Below, piece by piece: positions 46,409 to 57,932 of a DNA stretch of 64,000 nt. Source of the stretch: Acanthacorydalis orientalis (Eukaryota; Arthropoda; Insecta; Megaloptera; Corydalidae). Positions within the stretch are counted from its first letter, which is position 1. Every line of letters starts with the position of its first letter. Location: NCBI GenBank assembly GCA_034766995.1, contig CM068320.1, forward strand, positions 4,690,001-4,754,000, read 5' to 3'. The notes beneath the pieces were generated by a model that was not told the DNA's origin, made no database searches, and saw only the letters and a list, made by a program, of their open reading frames with translations. The position numbers and the translations under genes were made by a program.

Positions 46409-47190
46409 TACAAGGTGCGGCGAGAAAGAAAGAAAATTAAATGATTATCTTACATAATATCTTCTCCGCATCCTAATGAATAATAAAATTGTTTATCATA
46501 GTCTTCCTTAATTCTAAGAAGTGCTTTATATGTTCGAACCCGCTGTAGAACATTTGGTTTATACAAGACGTTTTTTATTCCGTTCGCCCACAAGTACGTT
46601 CGTTCCGCAAATAGTCCGCTGACATCACATTTTAGCCTTCCTGATCAATGTTATCAGAGATGGCAAGTCATAATTATTTCAATATGATCTCAAAACTAAA
46701 CGACAGCACTTCCAGTGCGGACAAGATCTATCTCACACCGATCGAAGAAGCCAAGAATATCACTCTTCGAAGAGAAAACAGTGTTGATTGTTTTTCAACA
46801 CTAAGCTATCTTTCTGTATATATCTTACAGGGAGCAGTCAACAAATATGTGTACAGGAATGTTATGGAGCGTTTGAAAGAAAATGTTCATAATAAGAAAT
46901 CATAAATGTGACCCCAAAAGTAGATTTTTCAATGTGAAAATGCTCTTTCTCATTCATCGTTATCAGTGAAGCAGTTTTTGTCCCAATAAAACCCCTATCT
47001 TATTCGCTAAAATTTTCTCGGTTTGCTTTTTTCTGTTTATAAACGTTTTTTTTTAAAAAAAAAGGAACTTATTTTGATGACATAGAACACATAATGAGAC
47101 GTACAAAAGAGTACCTAAATCATTTTCGAACAGGATTTTGAAAATGTTTAGAAGAATGAAAGAAAAAATCTAGTAGTGAATTAAAGTTAA
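46409..47190 (+). mobile_element. Family J mariner remnant
   Basis: The probable left end, AAGGTGCGGCGAGAAAGAAA, resembles the family E end style. The frame 46648-46905 ends in QGAVNKYVYRNVMERLKENV, matching the mariner segment between the first and second catalytic motifs (usually Q-G-Q-T-V-N-x-x-Y-Y-x-x-V-L-x-R-L). Shifted text after 46915 reads CENALSHSSLSVKQFLSQ, the second motif with H-D-N changed to C-E-N. A degraded C-terminus may reach about 47180. The first motif and the right TIR were not found. Confidence 0.6.
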
Positions 47191-47589
47191 AAGGAACTAT
47201 TTTAGTAAGGACCACTTTCGTTTCATATTTTTTTACCAAAAATTATTTATCAAAAAAAAATATTAATTTATGTAAGTTTTTTCCCAAATGTACTACACAC
47301 TATTAATAACATTTAAAGCTAAATAAAATAACACTAAAATGTTTTGATAGAGTAACATTTATTAACATAGACTTGTTTCTTTTTTACTGGCTCTTACGTG
47401 TCTTTTAAAATAACAAAAACATATGACTGGTATAGCGTTCAATAACCACAAGTGTTTTTTACTATTAATATTCCTATTACTATTATGAAAATCGAATAAA
47501 AACTAACTAAGCAATAATATACATGAATTATTATTTTTTATTATAAAATACAAATATGTTGAAACTCTATAGAAGACAAATATATATGA

Positions 47590-47930
47590 CGTGCCGTTGA
47601 AAATATTTGCGCAAGAGGTCATAACTTTTGAATGATTTGAGATACTAGGATGAAACAAAAAAAGGAAGTTAGAATATTACCTTGAAACAAAAATAAATGA
47701 TATATTTTCAATGTATATTTTCAATGCATTTCTATAAATTTGTAACACATTTTTTTATTTCTTCAGTAACGAAATCTAGTGATTATTCCTTTAGTTAATC
47801 CTCAACGGTAACCTTTAATGATTATATTCTAAGCGTTCTTTCTTTTTTTGTTTCATCTCAATATCTTAAACCATTCAGAAGTTACTAGCTCCTGTACAAA
47901 ACTTTTACCTTCTCCTCATATTGGACATTA
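47590..47930. repeat. Foldback/MITE-like imperfect inverted repeat
   Basis: An arm at about 47600-47680 (GTCATAACTTTTGAATGATT, GATGAAACAAAAAAAGGAAG) is matched by the reverse complement of about 47835-47920 (AGTAACTTCTGAATGGTTTA, GATGAAACAAAAAAAGAAAG) at roughly 75-80 per cent by eye, with about 150 bp between. There is no coding capacity and no clear target duplication. Confidence 0.6.
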
Positions 47931-48109
47931 GAACATATTCTTCACTCAACTCTGTATTTAGGATAAAAAATTGAAAAAAACAATAAAAAAGTTACTTTAC
48001 ATTATGATACTTCACATATGTAACTATTTAAAGAAATGATATGGAAATCTCCTACATCTTGAAAATATGCCATTGCGTACATTTTGTTTAACTAGTGTTT
48101 AGATTCCTC

Positions 48110-48440
48110 TAGAAAAAGTATTTTGATCGCGTGCACGTCACTCATGCACCATCTGTTACACTTCTTTATTCAACCTGGAAGACATTCCATTCACTACCTC
48201 TTTGAGTGGTTTAAAGAGACTAGTAATAACTTGGAGCGATATTTATAGAATAAGGAAAATGAGAAAAGCACTCAAAGTTCAGTTCCTCCTTGGTAGGACA
48301 CAGAAATCTGCAGAGAAAGTAATACTGACTCTTTTCTAGCATGAATGAAGCCCAATTTTGGTCCACTATCTGTCCAGGAAAAACAACTGCTAAAGCAAAT
48401 AGAACCGTGTGGTTGCAATCACGTTATTCATAGATGCACG
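48110..48440 (+). mobile_element. Family I mariner remnant, copy 2
   Basis: The text at 48120-48165 (GCGTGCACGTCACTCATGCACCATCTG) parallels 34716-34750. Near 48310-48390 the frame reads A-E-K-V-I-L-T-L-F, a stop, then S-P-I-L-V-H-Y-L-S, the same block as in copy 1 at 34900-34975. Heavily decayed; no ends were recognised. Confidence 0.5.
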
Positions 48441-49339
48441 ACAGCTAACGGCGGTAGCCGCGGGTACGATTGTCAATAATGCAGTTATGGTCGTAGTCAT
48501 AATTCCCTTTTATAAATTAAAACCGGATTTAAACAAAAATCTCATTTTTTACAAAATATAGATACAGAAAATTTTATGTTTATTCATTCAGAAAATATAT
48601 CATTAGTATTGTGTGATAATTAGAGGACCAATTCAAATTATTTATTTATCAAATGAAATTTCCATTTTTTTTAAAAAAATTAAACATCAATCCATTCACG
48701 CTGTCCAAATGATCTTCATCCTTTTGGATCGTCTGAACTCCTGTTCTCCACTACTATTTTCGACACATGTGCCGCTTTCGGGAATCTATTAGAGGATGAA
48801 ATGAGGGTTTTAGAGAATAGAAGTAGACCCTAGCATCTACCTGAAAATGAACGGGTACTGAAACTAATAGTGGAGAATAGACATTCAAATGACCCAAAAT
48901 AAAGACCACCAAGACAATACATCAACGGGATCACAGGTATAAAATTAGTAATTACAATTTTAATCCATTTAATTTTTTTATATCTTGTAAACTGCAACAT
49001 GAGAAGCATGTGAGATTTTAAATTCATAGAACTTCTGTTGAAAAATTAGATCAGACACTACAAAAAAATAATGAAAAAACATCAACAACTGCGCTACTCT
49101 TAATTAATCGAGTCACTACTCATTTCAACACATTCACTACATCCATACTATTATATCTACCTATTTGAACATGGAACTGAACATTTTTACGCAAAGCATC
49201 TGAAGTTACTGATTAAATATTTTGAGACTGACCGTCTTTACCGGATACATCCATATGGAATAGTATAAAGCTGAAATCTTGCTACTAGAGCTCTTCGGCT
49301 ATGGTTGAGCAATCACAGCTGACAAGTTTCACGTCTGCA
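48441..49339. other. Non-coding interval, less AT-rich than average
   Basis: Contains CpG-bearing text near 48440-48500 (CTAACGGCGGTAGCCGCGGG) and mixed sequence without frames. It may include upstream parts of the retroelement remnant that follows. Confidence 0.4.
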
Positions 49340-49830
49340 GCATTAGTTCGATGCGCTTGTTGAGCACTACCTTAGTTAAAAAGTGAGACTAAAGAGAAGT
49401 GCAGGGCGATCTGGTTTTCAACCATAAGAGAATTGCGGTAGATGTCAACTTGAACGGCATTACTGATTGAATGGGTGGACGAAGCCAATATTTTGGCATC
49501 ACACTAGACAATTGTCTGTCCTTTCAGAGCCATACAACCAATGAATAAATCAAACGGACAACTCTACAGGTTGTTGATGAACCAACAGTCACAACTAATG
49601 CTGCATACGCAGCATATGTTTTATACGAGCTTAGTGCTGTCCATTGTGACATATTCAGAGCCAGCCTGAATATTTATACCTTCCCTACTGAAACGACTGT
49701 AGCTATTTCAGAACAAAGTGTTGCGTCTCATCATTGATTGCACCATTTTGTTTGGAACAGCGCCCTCCATTTGGACTCCGTCATCCTACAATTCAGAAGT
49801 TTGTCTCCCTATTTTTTTTTGAACTGTATA
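49340..49830 (+). pseudogene. Jockey-like non-LTR retrotransposon RT remnant
   Basis: Plus-strand frames give TKEKCRAIWFST (compare the K-S-x-A-I-x-F-T of Jockey RTs), then YFGITLDNCLSFQSHTT (the Y-L-G-V-x-L-D-x-x-L-x-F-x-x-H motif), then, in another frame, NGQLYRLLMNQQSQLML and LYTSLVLSIVTYSEPAW (the L-Y-x-x-x-I-x-P-x-x-x-Y-x-x-P-x-W motif) and LFQNKVLRLIIDC (the Q-N-K-x-L-R-x-I motif). These are the C-terminal RT motifs of Jockey-clade elements. The Y-x-D-D catalytic motif, the endonuclease and a poly-A tail were not found. Confidence 0.7.
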
Positions 49831-51186
49831 GTTGAGCGGAGAACAGTAAAAACGCGCAATTGTGCGGTCTTGACACGTATGATCCCTGTGACCTGCATTC
49901 CTGGTATAAATGCTTAAAGTTACTGAAACAGGCGCAGTGAGTCATCCTGAATGGACAGGTGTAATTGATGGACCAGTAAAAGGCTGTAAACTTCTGTCGC
50001 GCCTGGAATACATTAGCTCATATACCTTTTCGATGATACAAACATCTCTAAAGACTCTCTCCTTCCTGGAGACCTGTACGAGGTGGAAATCATAGGTATA
50101 ATTCCTGGAACTTATAATTAAACATTCTACGTTGCAATAGCCACATGGAACAATAGATTTCTCTAATGCAGTAACCTCGCGCATCTTAACACATACTATG
50201 GTTTTAAAAAAATACTCAGACTCTTTCTAATAAAGCATGACTTATGAGGTTTTGTGTTCGACATTCAGTAGCAAATTGATTTCATCTCTTGGAAAACATT
50301 ATTGTGCTATATTCACCCTTACAAAAGTGTCGCGGCTGAACATACCCAACTGTAGCCAGGACGACTGTGAGCGGATGTTCGAGTCTGTGACGGCATTAGT
50401 CACTTCAACTGCATAATGAGCACTAAAACGTAAGTCTAATTTTTCTCCAGAAGTGTTAACTTGATAAACTTTATTATTATTCTAATTTTTTCTCATCTTT
50501 AATATTAAATATATTGTATAATCATTGATTGTCTTTCAATAATTCCCTTCTCTTTTCTCTCATACATTGCATTCACGCAGACACTATTCTTTATGTTGTA
50601 ATAATCTACCTAAACAACATTCTCTAATGGTAGGTCTTCTCTCAGGTTCTTGCCGTATTATTTATGTTCATAATATAATCTTTTTCTTTTGTTTTAAAGT
50701 CAGTGAACATTTGTGAATCATTAAATATGTGTACTGTAAATAAAATAAATTAATATTGATATACTAGTGCTAGAAGAAAGAAAAAATAAGAATATTAAAA
50801 ATTGGTATTTTTTTCTAATTAACGCAAACTGCTTTGAAAATATGTATGCAAATAAAGTATTTTTATTTTTTATTTGTACTGTAATGGATATTTTTCTATA
50901 TTATTCGTAACAATAACTTTAACAGGATAAACTATAATTCACTCACAAATGAAACACAAAAGTAATATCTGTCTAATCATATATGAATTTTATCGATTTG
51001 TGATAACCGGCAGACTGATTAAATAAATAAATCAGTTCACAACGATTCTCATAATAAAACATATGTCTATTAATCACTATACGTTCATTACATAAAATTG
51101 CTATATTGTAAATAACATTTTACAAAACGAAATTATTGATTTATTCTTCATTGATACTAATATACTATTTGTAACTACTGTATGTA
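49831..51186. other. Non-coding interval; possible 3' remains of the retroelement
   Basis: 49831-50420 is less AT-rich and may be further degraded retroelement sequence; frames at 49910-50095 (+) and 49942-50184 (-) have no motif. 50450-51186 is plain AT-rich DNA. Confidence 0.45.
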
Positions 51187-51212
51187 CATATATATATATA
51201 TATATATGTATA

Positions 51213-52459
51213 TGGGATCAGTGCAAAAGTTCGTATATGATTTGAAATTGAAATTCAGGCGATTATTTTTCGCAGAAAACCCTTTTATTAATAAATTATG
51301 TATTCACCATCGTTTTCTGTAATCATTTTCCAGCGCTGAGGAAACTTCCTCATTCGTAAAAAAATATGCGAGTTTTCGGAAAAAAAAGACGGTAAGGTGG
51401 TTTTTGACGACCTCCATGATGTCACATTTTTTACTATTTAAACTGTTCTGTAGCGACCGGAACAAACGATAATTTCAAGATGCAATGTTAGCAGAATACG
51501 GTGGATGCGATATGATTTCCCATTTCAACTGCTTCATTTTTGCAGTCAATTTTTGCTATATGTGGTTTTGCGTTGTCATGGCGGAAGATGACGCCTTGCG
51601 ATTGGCCAAAATCGGACGCTTTCCTGTAATTTACGCATTCAGTTTGGTTAGCTATTGACAGTACTTCTCCTTAGTAATCGTTTCGCTTTATGGGAGTAGC
51701 TCAAAATAAACAAAACCTTTGCAATCCCAGAAAACACACAGCAACACCTTTATCAGATGCAAGTCAACTTTGGCGACTGGTTCTGCCCCTTCATTCGCTT
51801 TTTTCCACGTCCGTCTGCATCTGACGTTGTAGTATAGGATCAATTTCTCATCACCAGTCACTAACCGATCCAAAAAGGCTCTCTTCTGAGGTATCCAAGC
51901 AAAGAAACTGCTGAAGAAATCCGATCAAACTTGTTTTTTCAGACAACGAGTGCGTCACCCACTTATCGAGCTTCAACGTGAACACCAGCTTCTTTAAATG
52001 CCGAAATGCAGTCGATCTGACAATGTTGGTGTCTTGGTAACCTCTTTCATCGAAATTCGTGAGTTATTATAAACTAAGACTCTCACAACATCGTCGTCGA
52101 TCCCAGTAGGACGTTCAGAATGGGATTGAACTTCGAGGTCAAAATCACCAAGTCGAAATTTAGCAAACCATTTCTTCACAGTTGGAAGCTATGGTTCACG
52201 GTTCAAATCTCCTGAATACTTTTCGTTGCCTCGCCAACAGTTACTCCTTTCCAAAAAGTGTATCTTTTTGTTGTCAATTTTCAAAAATGTTTCTTACACA
52301 CAAACCAAGTCGAAACAAATACGTCTCATGCTCCAATTATAGCTATGACTGTCACCTTTCAAACGATATATAACAAGAATGCATTTCAATCATGATCGCC
52401 GCCATGCAGCACTCTTAACGCCACATATTGAATCGTTTACGAACTTTTGCACTGATTCA

Positions 52460-52460
<1 letters not shown>
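51213..52460 (-). mobile_element. Family G mariner, copy 2, inserted in a (TA)n tract
   Basis: The ends read TGGGATCAGTGCAAAAGTTC and, from the other side, TTGAATCAGTGCAAAAGTTC. TA runs lie on both sides (51187-51208 and 52461-52517). Length is 1248 bp. It is inverted relative to copy 1. Confidence 0.87.
51480..52300 (-). pseudogene. Family G mariner transposase, copy 2
   Basis: Minus-strand blocks: KKWFAKFRLGDFDLEVQSHS and G-I-D-D-D-V-V-R-V-L-V-Y-N-N-S-R-I-S (51994-52179); LVTGDEKLILYYNVRCRRTW and VLLCVFWDCKGFVYFELLP (51688-51873, first aspartate intact, W changed to L); H-D-N-A-K-P-H near 51575 (second aspartate, frameshifted). The third motif reads S-A-N-I-A-S, then a stop, so the final aspartate is lost. 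Copies 1 and 2 are thus damaged at different places. Confidence 0.82.

Positions 52461-52517
<57 letters not shown>
52461..52517. repeat. (TA)n microsatellite flanking family G copy 2
   Basis: A TA run continuing on the far side of the insertion from the 51187-51208 run. Confidence 0.95.
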
Positions 52518-52518
<1 letters not shown>

Positions 52519-53416
52519 CATTCACCTTTCATAATTCATTGCTGAATAAAAATGTCTTCAAATTATTGAAATTTGAATGAGTTAGAGCTCTTCTTTTTTT
52601 AAAAGTTTTCCAGTAGTCTTATCCTATCTATTAATTAAACTTTTAGAATCTTTTCGTATTTTAAAAGCCCTAGTCAATAATTTCAGTCATCCATGTATTG
52701 TCTTCTTCAAAAATATCTCACCCACTTTTGTTTCAGTCTTTTTTTCTTATTTTAACATTTTCAATTCATTGTTCATTCTCATAGTTCAAGTACACTGGTC
52801 GAATACTTTTATTATTAATCAAAGTGAAGTATTCAGTGAAAATATTAAACCGGTTCATTCAAATAAACTCCTATTTGTGTTCTTTTATTAACTTCTTTAA
52901 TAGATTATGTATATTTTTTAAACTGAGAAAAATAGACATACAATATTTCGTACTCTGTCATAACTTTGTTAAGTCTATATATCGTTACGCACTAACTATC
53001 TTAAATAACAGTATTCGAGTATTTAATCTCTCATAAATATATACAGTATATGAAATTCATAGTATCTGAAAAAAGAAACGGATTTTAAAATAACTAAAAT
53101 ATATAAATAACGCTATACGGAATCTCTTTATAAATGAAAAATTCTAGATGTGAATATTATACCAAATAATAATAATACAAGACTTTAAAATCTTATTAAT
53201 AACCTATTCTTTTGAAGAATGGTCAGTTTCATCCATTAACATTTAAAAAATTCGTCAATTCTTTGTATGCATGATATTTAATCTCTTTTTTTTGCTAATA
53301 ACGACCTTGACACAGTTGAATCTAATTTTCGCCTTCAATTGCTGTGTTTTAAAGTACATTAAATACTAGATTATTTAAGAGTTAATTTTCTTTTACTTAT
53401 ATATATATATGAAATA

Positions 53417-53481
<65 letters not shown>

Positions 53482-54180
53482 ACATTTTTAATACATGCAT
53501 ACAACCGATATAAAAATAAACTCATTATTATTAATGACATTTCTTATTTGCTATAGCAACAATGTACAACGTGCCCAGAATAAAACGTAATCCACATTTA
53601 AGTAATATATTTTAATATTATTTATTGAAAATTAACAACTAATTAATATATAACAATGATGATCTAAGTGTATCCCCGTTTAAGCTAAATAGAAGAAATC
53701 TGCTCATAGCCTACTATCAGAATAAATATAGACAGAAACACTCTGAAAAAAACTTACTGTGTTAGCTTTACAAATGAATAATTCATTAGCCAATTACTTT
53801 CATAAATTGATTTCGAAAATGGCTGTTAGTGATGATGATTTTTGTCATTATTTTGAAAGAGTTATGACAATTGTATTTAAAGATTTAACGTTCCTTATGG
53901 ATCAAGTGTGTTTTATATATATCCAGGTATGTTAATTCACAGAACAATCAATACTGGTCAGCCGAGAAACCAATTTATTGCATGAAATTCTGAAATATAA
54001 TACACACTCTCGTTAATTTATTTAATCTCTTGTCTAATATTTTTTTTTTGAAAAAATCGTTGATATGAAATTCCACAAAATATTTTCTTTACCATGACAA
54101 ATTTACTAAAATAAATGTTTATCTCTTTGTCGTCAGTGAACGATGTATCACAAATGCAGATGTTTGAAATTAAACCTTCA
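52518..54180. other. Non-coding AT-rich interval
   Basis: TA arrays at 53395-53410 and 53421-53475. The frame 52824-53036 is AT-driven without motif. No gene is supported. Confidence 0.55.
53395..53475. repeat. (TA)n microsatellites
   Basis: Two TA runs separated by 10 bp of AT-rich sequence. Confidence 0.95.
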
Positions 54181-54306
54181 TGACGTCACAGCGTACTCTT
54201 TAGTTGAACTGTTAATATTCTGAGTGTGCGCATCAGCTGACTCATTTGTAGTAGGTTGAGTCAACCGTAAAAAGTACATAGAGTAGTGAACATTGCAGCT
54301 GAGTCA
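54181..54306. promoter_or_regulatory. Cluster of bZIP sites: one CRE and three AP-1 motifs
   Basis: A perfect palindromic CRE (TGACGTCA) at 54181-54188 is followed by perfect AP-1/TRE sites at 54238-54244 (TGACTCA), 54257-54263 (TGAGTCA) and 54300-54306 (TGAGTCA). Four consensus bZIP sites in 126 bp of very AT-rich DNA are unlikely by chance. The region is also less AT-rich than its neighbours. In animals such clusters mark enhancers responsive to Jun/Fos or CREB/ATF. No promoter or gene is visible beside it, so the target is unknown. Confidence 0.45.
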
Positions 54307-54441
54307 AATATAGTAACATTGTGTATGTTGGGTATGTTGGTTATTCACAATATAAAAATGTACTACAAACATTCCCCATTTTGAAAGAAATACACAAATG
54401 TATTAAATAGTAATATTTTCATCAATCTTCATGTTTTCGAA

Positions 54442-54446
<5 letters not shown>

Positions 54447-54532
<86 letters not shown>
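54447..54532. repeat. (TA)n microsatellite, ~86 bp
   Basis: A TA run with one C interruption near 54484. Confidence 0.96.
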
Positions 54533-54533
<1 letters not shown>

Positions 54534-54733
54534 CCCGTCAAAATTGATGGAAAAATAGTAAGAAAAACTATTTATTAGTTTTTACGGCATAATATATTTA
54601 AACATACAAATACCTAAGAATGAAACGTAATGAATTAAAATTGAAACCTATGAGCTGACAAAGCAAACATTTTTCCTCGACATAGACACTCGTCACTGTT
54701 CACAGGATAAACTGACGAAAAATGTGGGTTTTT

Positions 54734-54736
<3 letters not shown>

Positions 54737-54804
<68 letters not shown>
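54737..54804. repeat. (TA)n microsatellite, ~68 bp
   Basis: A TA run with a phase slip (TTAT) near 54766. Confidence 0.95.
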
Positions 54805-54807
<3 letters not shown>

Positions 54808-55025
54808 ATCTCATTTTACGCTGATTTGAAATACTAGTATTTGAATGCTACAATCCACTACTATTGAAATAAGTCTCTGACATATTTTTTCTTTTATACT
54901 CGTTTCTCTACACTTTTTGTGACTTTTTTATAGTAACTAAGTTTTCAGAAATAGTACCATAACGTATTTAATTTATATGAAGAAAATAATCTCAATGAAT
55001 ATAAATCCCAAACTATATACATATA

Positions 55026-56294
55026 AAGGTTTTCCAACAGGGAAGTAATTTTTTAAGAGGTTATATTTTACAGATATCAAACTGACAGTTGTATTTTTTT
55101 TACATTTATTAACTTTTGACATTGCCATTTTTAGTTATGGGTTCTTATACAACAAGTAAACCTACTGAAATAATGCAGTTGTATTATGAAAATGGTCGTT
55201 CTACAAAAAATACATTTCTTAAATTATACGCGACATTTATCCTCGACATACTCGTTCATTTCGAATAATAATTATTCGATTAGTGAGCGAATTGGTGAGA
55301 CTGGATCGGTTAAAGATAAAAATACATCAACACGTGTTCGTAGTGCTCGTTCTGAAGAAAACATTGACTTGGTTCATAAAACAATGTATCGGAAGAGTCA
55401 GGAATATCAATTTCACAGCAATTGGGTCTCTCACAGATGACCACGTTGTATAGTATTTTGTAATTATTTATTGCTAAAGGCTTATAAGGCTCATTTAATA
55501 CAAGAATTGAAGTCAGTAGACCATTCACTGCCTCGGAGACTTGTTAATTGGATACTGGACAACAACACGATTTTTCTGAAAAGTCATCTTTAGTGATAAT
55601 GCTCATTTCGAACTCTCTGGCTACGTTAATAAGCAAAACTTCCGAATCTGGCATGACGAAAATTCGAGGATGATCGCTAAAAAGCCACTGCATCCAGAAA
55701 GAGTGACTGTTTGGTGCGAACTTTGGTCCGGTGGAGACATAGGTCCTTATTTTTTTGAGAATTATGTTGATAAAGCGATTACTGTGAATGGAGAAAAATA
55801 TCGAAGCATGATAACTTTGTAGATAAAATTGGACGATATTGATCTGGAGAATATGTGGTTCCAGTAGAACGTTGTAACAAGCCGCACAGCTGGTGAAACG
55901 ATTTATTGAGGACGAAATTTGCATAGCGCGTTATTTTCATAAATCAAGACATGAATTGAGTATCGAGATATTGTGATTTAACATCGTTGGACTACTTTTT
56001 TTGGAGACACGTTAAAGGATATGTCTGCGCCAATAATCCTAAAACAATTTCTTAGTTAAAAGATGACATCCAAAGAGTAATTGGTGAGATAGATCTCCAG
56101 TTGTATAAGGAAATTATTGAAAAATTTAACAAAAGAATGGTTACTTGTAAGAAAGCACATGGCGGTCACTCACACGATATTATTTTTTATTGATAAATAG
56201 CATATTCCCAACTATTATTTTCTACTTAAAATTTCAGCGCAAATTCTGTGTTTTATTTGAAATTAAAAAATTGCGTCCTTATTGTAAAACCCCC
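55026..56294 (+). mobile_element. Mariner/Tc1-like element, family C copy 3, full length
   Basis: The left end, AAGGTTTTCCAACAGGGAAG, and the reverse complement of the right end, GGGGGTTTTACAATAAGGAC, match, with TA on both sides. 1269 bp is the full size for the family and serves as reference for the deletion in copy 1. Confidence 0.85.
55137..56170 (+). pseudogene. Family C transposase, copy 3
   Basis: Blocks in order, across frames: M-G-S-Y-T-T-S-K-P-T-E-I-M-Q-L-Y-Y-E-N-G-R-S; ERIGETGSVKDKNTSTRVRS with S-E-E-N (DNA-binding region and linker); L-L-L-K-A-Y-K; Q-E-L-K-S-V-D-H; a frameshifted first catalytic region near 55595; H-P-E-R-V-T-V-W-C near 55690; G-P-Y-F-F-E-N-Y-V-D-K-A-I-T-V-N near 55745; a second motif near 55860 (W-F-Q, then stop); a third region near 55990; and K-F-N-K-R-M-V-T near 56125. 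It is clearly a DDE_3-type transposase but multiply broken. Confidence 0.78.
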
Positions 56295-57058
56295 TATCAT
56301 ATATATCATAACCATATAGTGAAATACGGCTTTTCATGAAGGTGTTAAAAGTCATATAAAATGCGATCCAGTCATGTAATTTCGTAATAATTGCGTCCTG
56401 CCAGAACTTTTTTGGAAACGGCCATTTTGCTCCAGCATGTAGAGCCTTAAATTCTATAACATATATATATATATATATATATATCTACAAATCGTTTACT
56501 ACTGTCATTGGAGATTTAAATATTGGAGCTTAGTGAAATGACTATAATAAATCGAAAAATGTATTGTATTATTTTGTAGTTGTGTACCTTATACTTATAG
56601 TGGTAGAACGTAATTAAAATCGTTAAATGTGCCTTACACTTTCAAAAATATATTTTGATTTTTATTTACTTAAACTATTCTTGTTTTTCCAATATGGATT
56701 TTACACAAAAATGCAACTAATTCGTTAAAAAAAACTTCATTTTTCTGTCCATTCTACGATTGTGCCAATACTTTGAAACTTAATTCTGGTTTTACATTAT
56801 GTATTTGTTGTAGTTCTCTCCCGTTATCATCGTAAATGCATTGAACATTTTGTTCTTCAAAAATATTTTATTCTGAAATATATAGAGGAATAGTATAATT
56901 TGAGAAAACTTATTCTGAATAAATTTGTTCAAAGAGAGGAAAATATGTTACAACTAAATAATCAACATCAATGCCACATCAATATAAACAGTTGTAGCCT
57001 TAGAATAAATAATATTAATTTTTCACAATTGTTATTACTGAATTGTTACAAATGCTGA

Positions 57059-57103
<45 letters not shown>

Positions 57104-57932
57104 GTAGTGTCTGATAAATCGATCAGTGTTTTTCTCAAAAATAATTAGAACAAGAGGAAAACCCCATTATTAGAATTATAAGAATGAAAAAAGATATGTT
57201 TGAGTAACATTGAATAACCTTGTGTATCTTTCATTTTTGAGATACAGACCAAAGTAAACATTTATAATTTGAAGGAACATTTTTAAACACTCATGCAATT
57301 GAACACGACGAGTTTAATAATTATTTTATACAAGCAGTTTATGGAAATCCCGACCGTTTCCAAAATATCAATCTAATTTCAAGGAAACGTTTAATTATCA
57401 ATTGTAGTGAGTCAACGCAACAACAACGAAAGTAAATGAAATTTTGTTCGATATAACTAACGTAGTTTTTAACATTAAATTTAGCGTTCATTTGTAATGT
57501 AAGCTCTAAACATAAACATATTTTCATTAAAATAGTAACTATATAACTGTGGTTACAGAATATATTAACATAGCGAATAACACTTTAATTTCAATTCAAT
57601 TGGAAATCCAGTTCTATTTATAACACATGTATAAATAATATTTTTGGTTTCAAAGGACAAAATTGAAAATATCTAAAAATTGTGCGTTAGTTGAAATGTG
57701 CAGTTAATATTCATAAGTTGGTATAAAGTGTCGATGTCGTATTTATAATAATAATAGTTGTTCTTAAATCTGCTTAGAAGAGCAAATCCGATGTCACAGG
57801 TTTCAAAAAGTAACAGATGCTTTATGTGATCCTGTGTTGCGTTGTATTGGTAATCTCCGGCCTTTTGGATCTCTCAAATCTATACTTTCCATTACTAGTT
57901 TCGGCACGTGCACCATCCTCATGTAGATTTTA
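56295..57932. other. Non-coding AT-rich interval
   Basis: TA runs at 56458-56484 and 57060-57100. The minus-strand frame 57339-57527 has no motif. Nothing else was recognised. Confidence 0.55.
57060..57100. repeat. (TA)n microsatellite, ~41 bp
   Basis: A pure TA run. Confidence 0.95.

Noticed and set aside
55544..55924. Minus-strand frame of 126 codons
   Set aside because: It lies antisense to the family C copy 3 transposase; the plus strand carries the conserved blocks.
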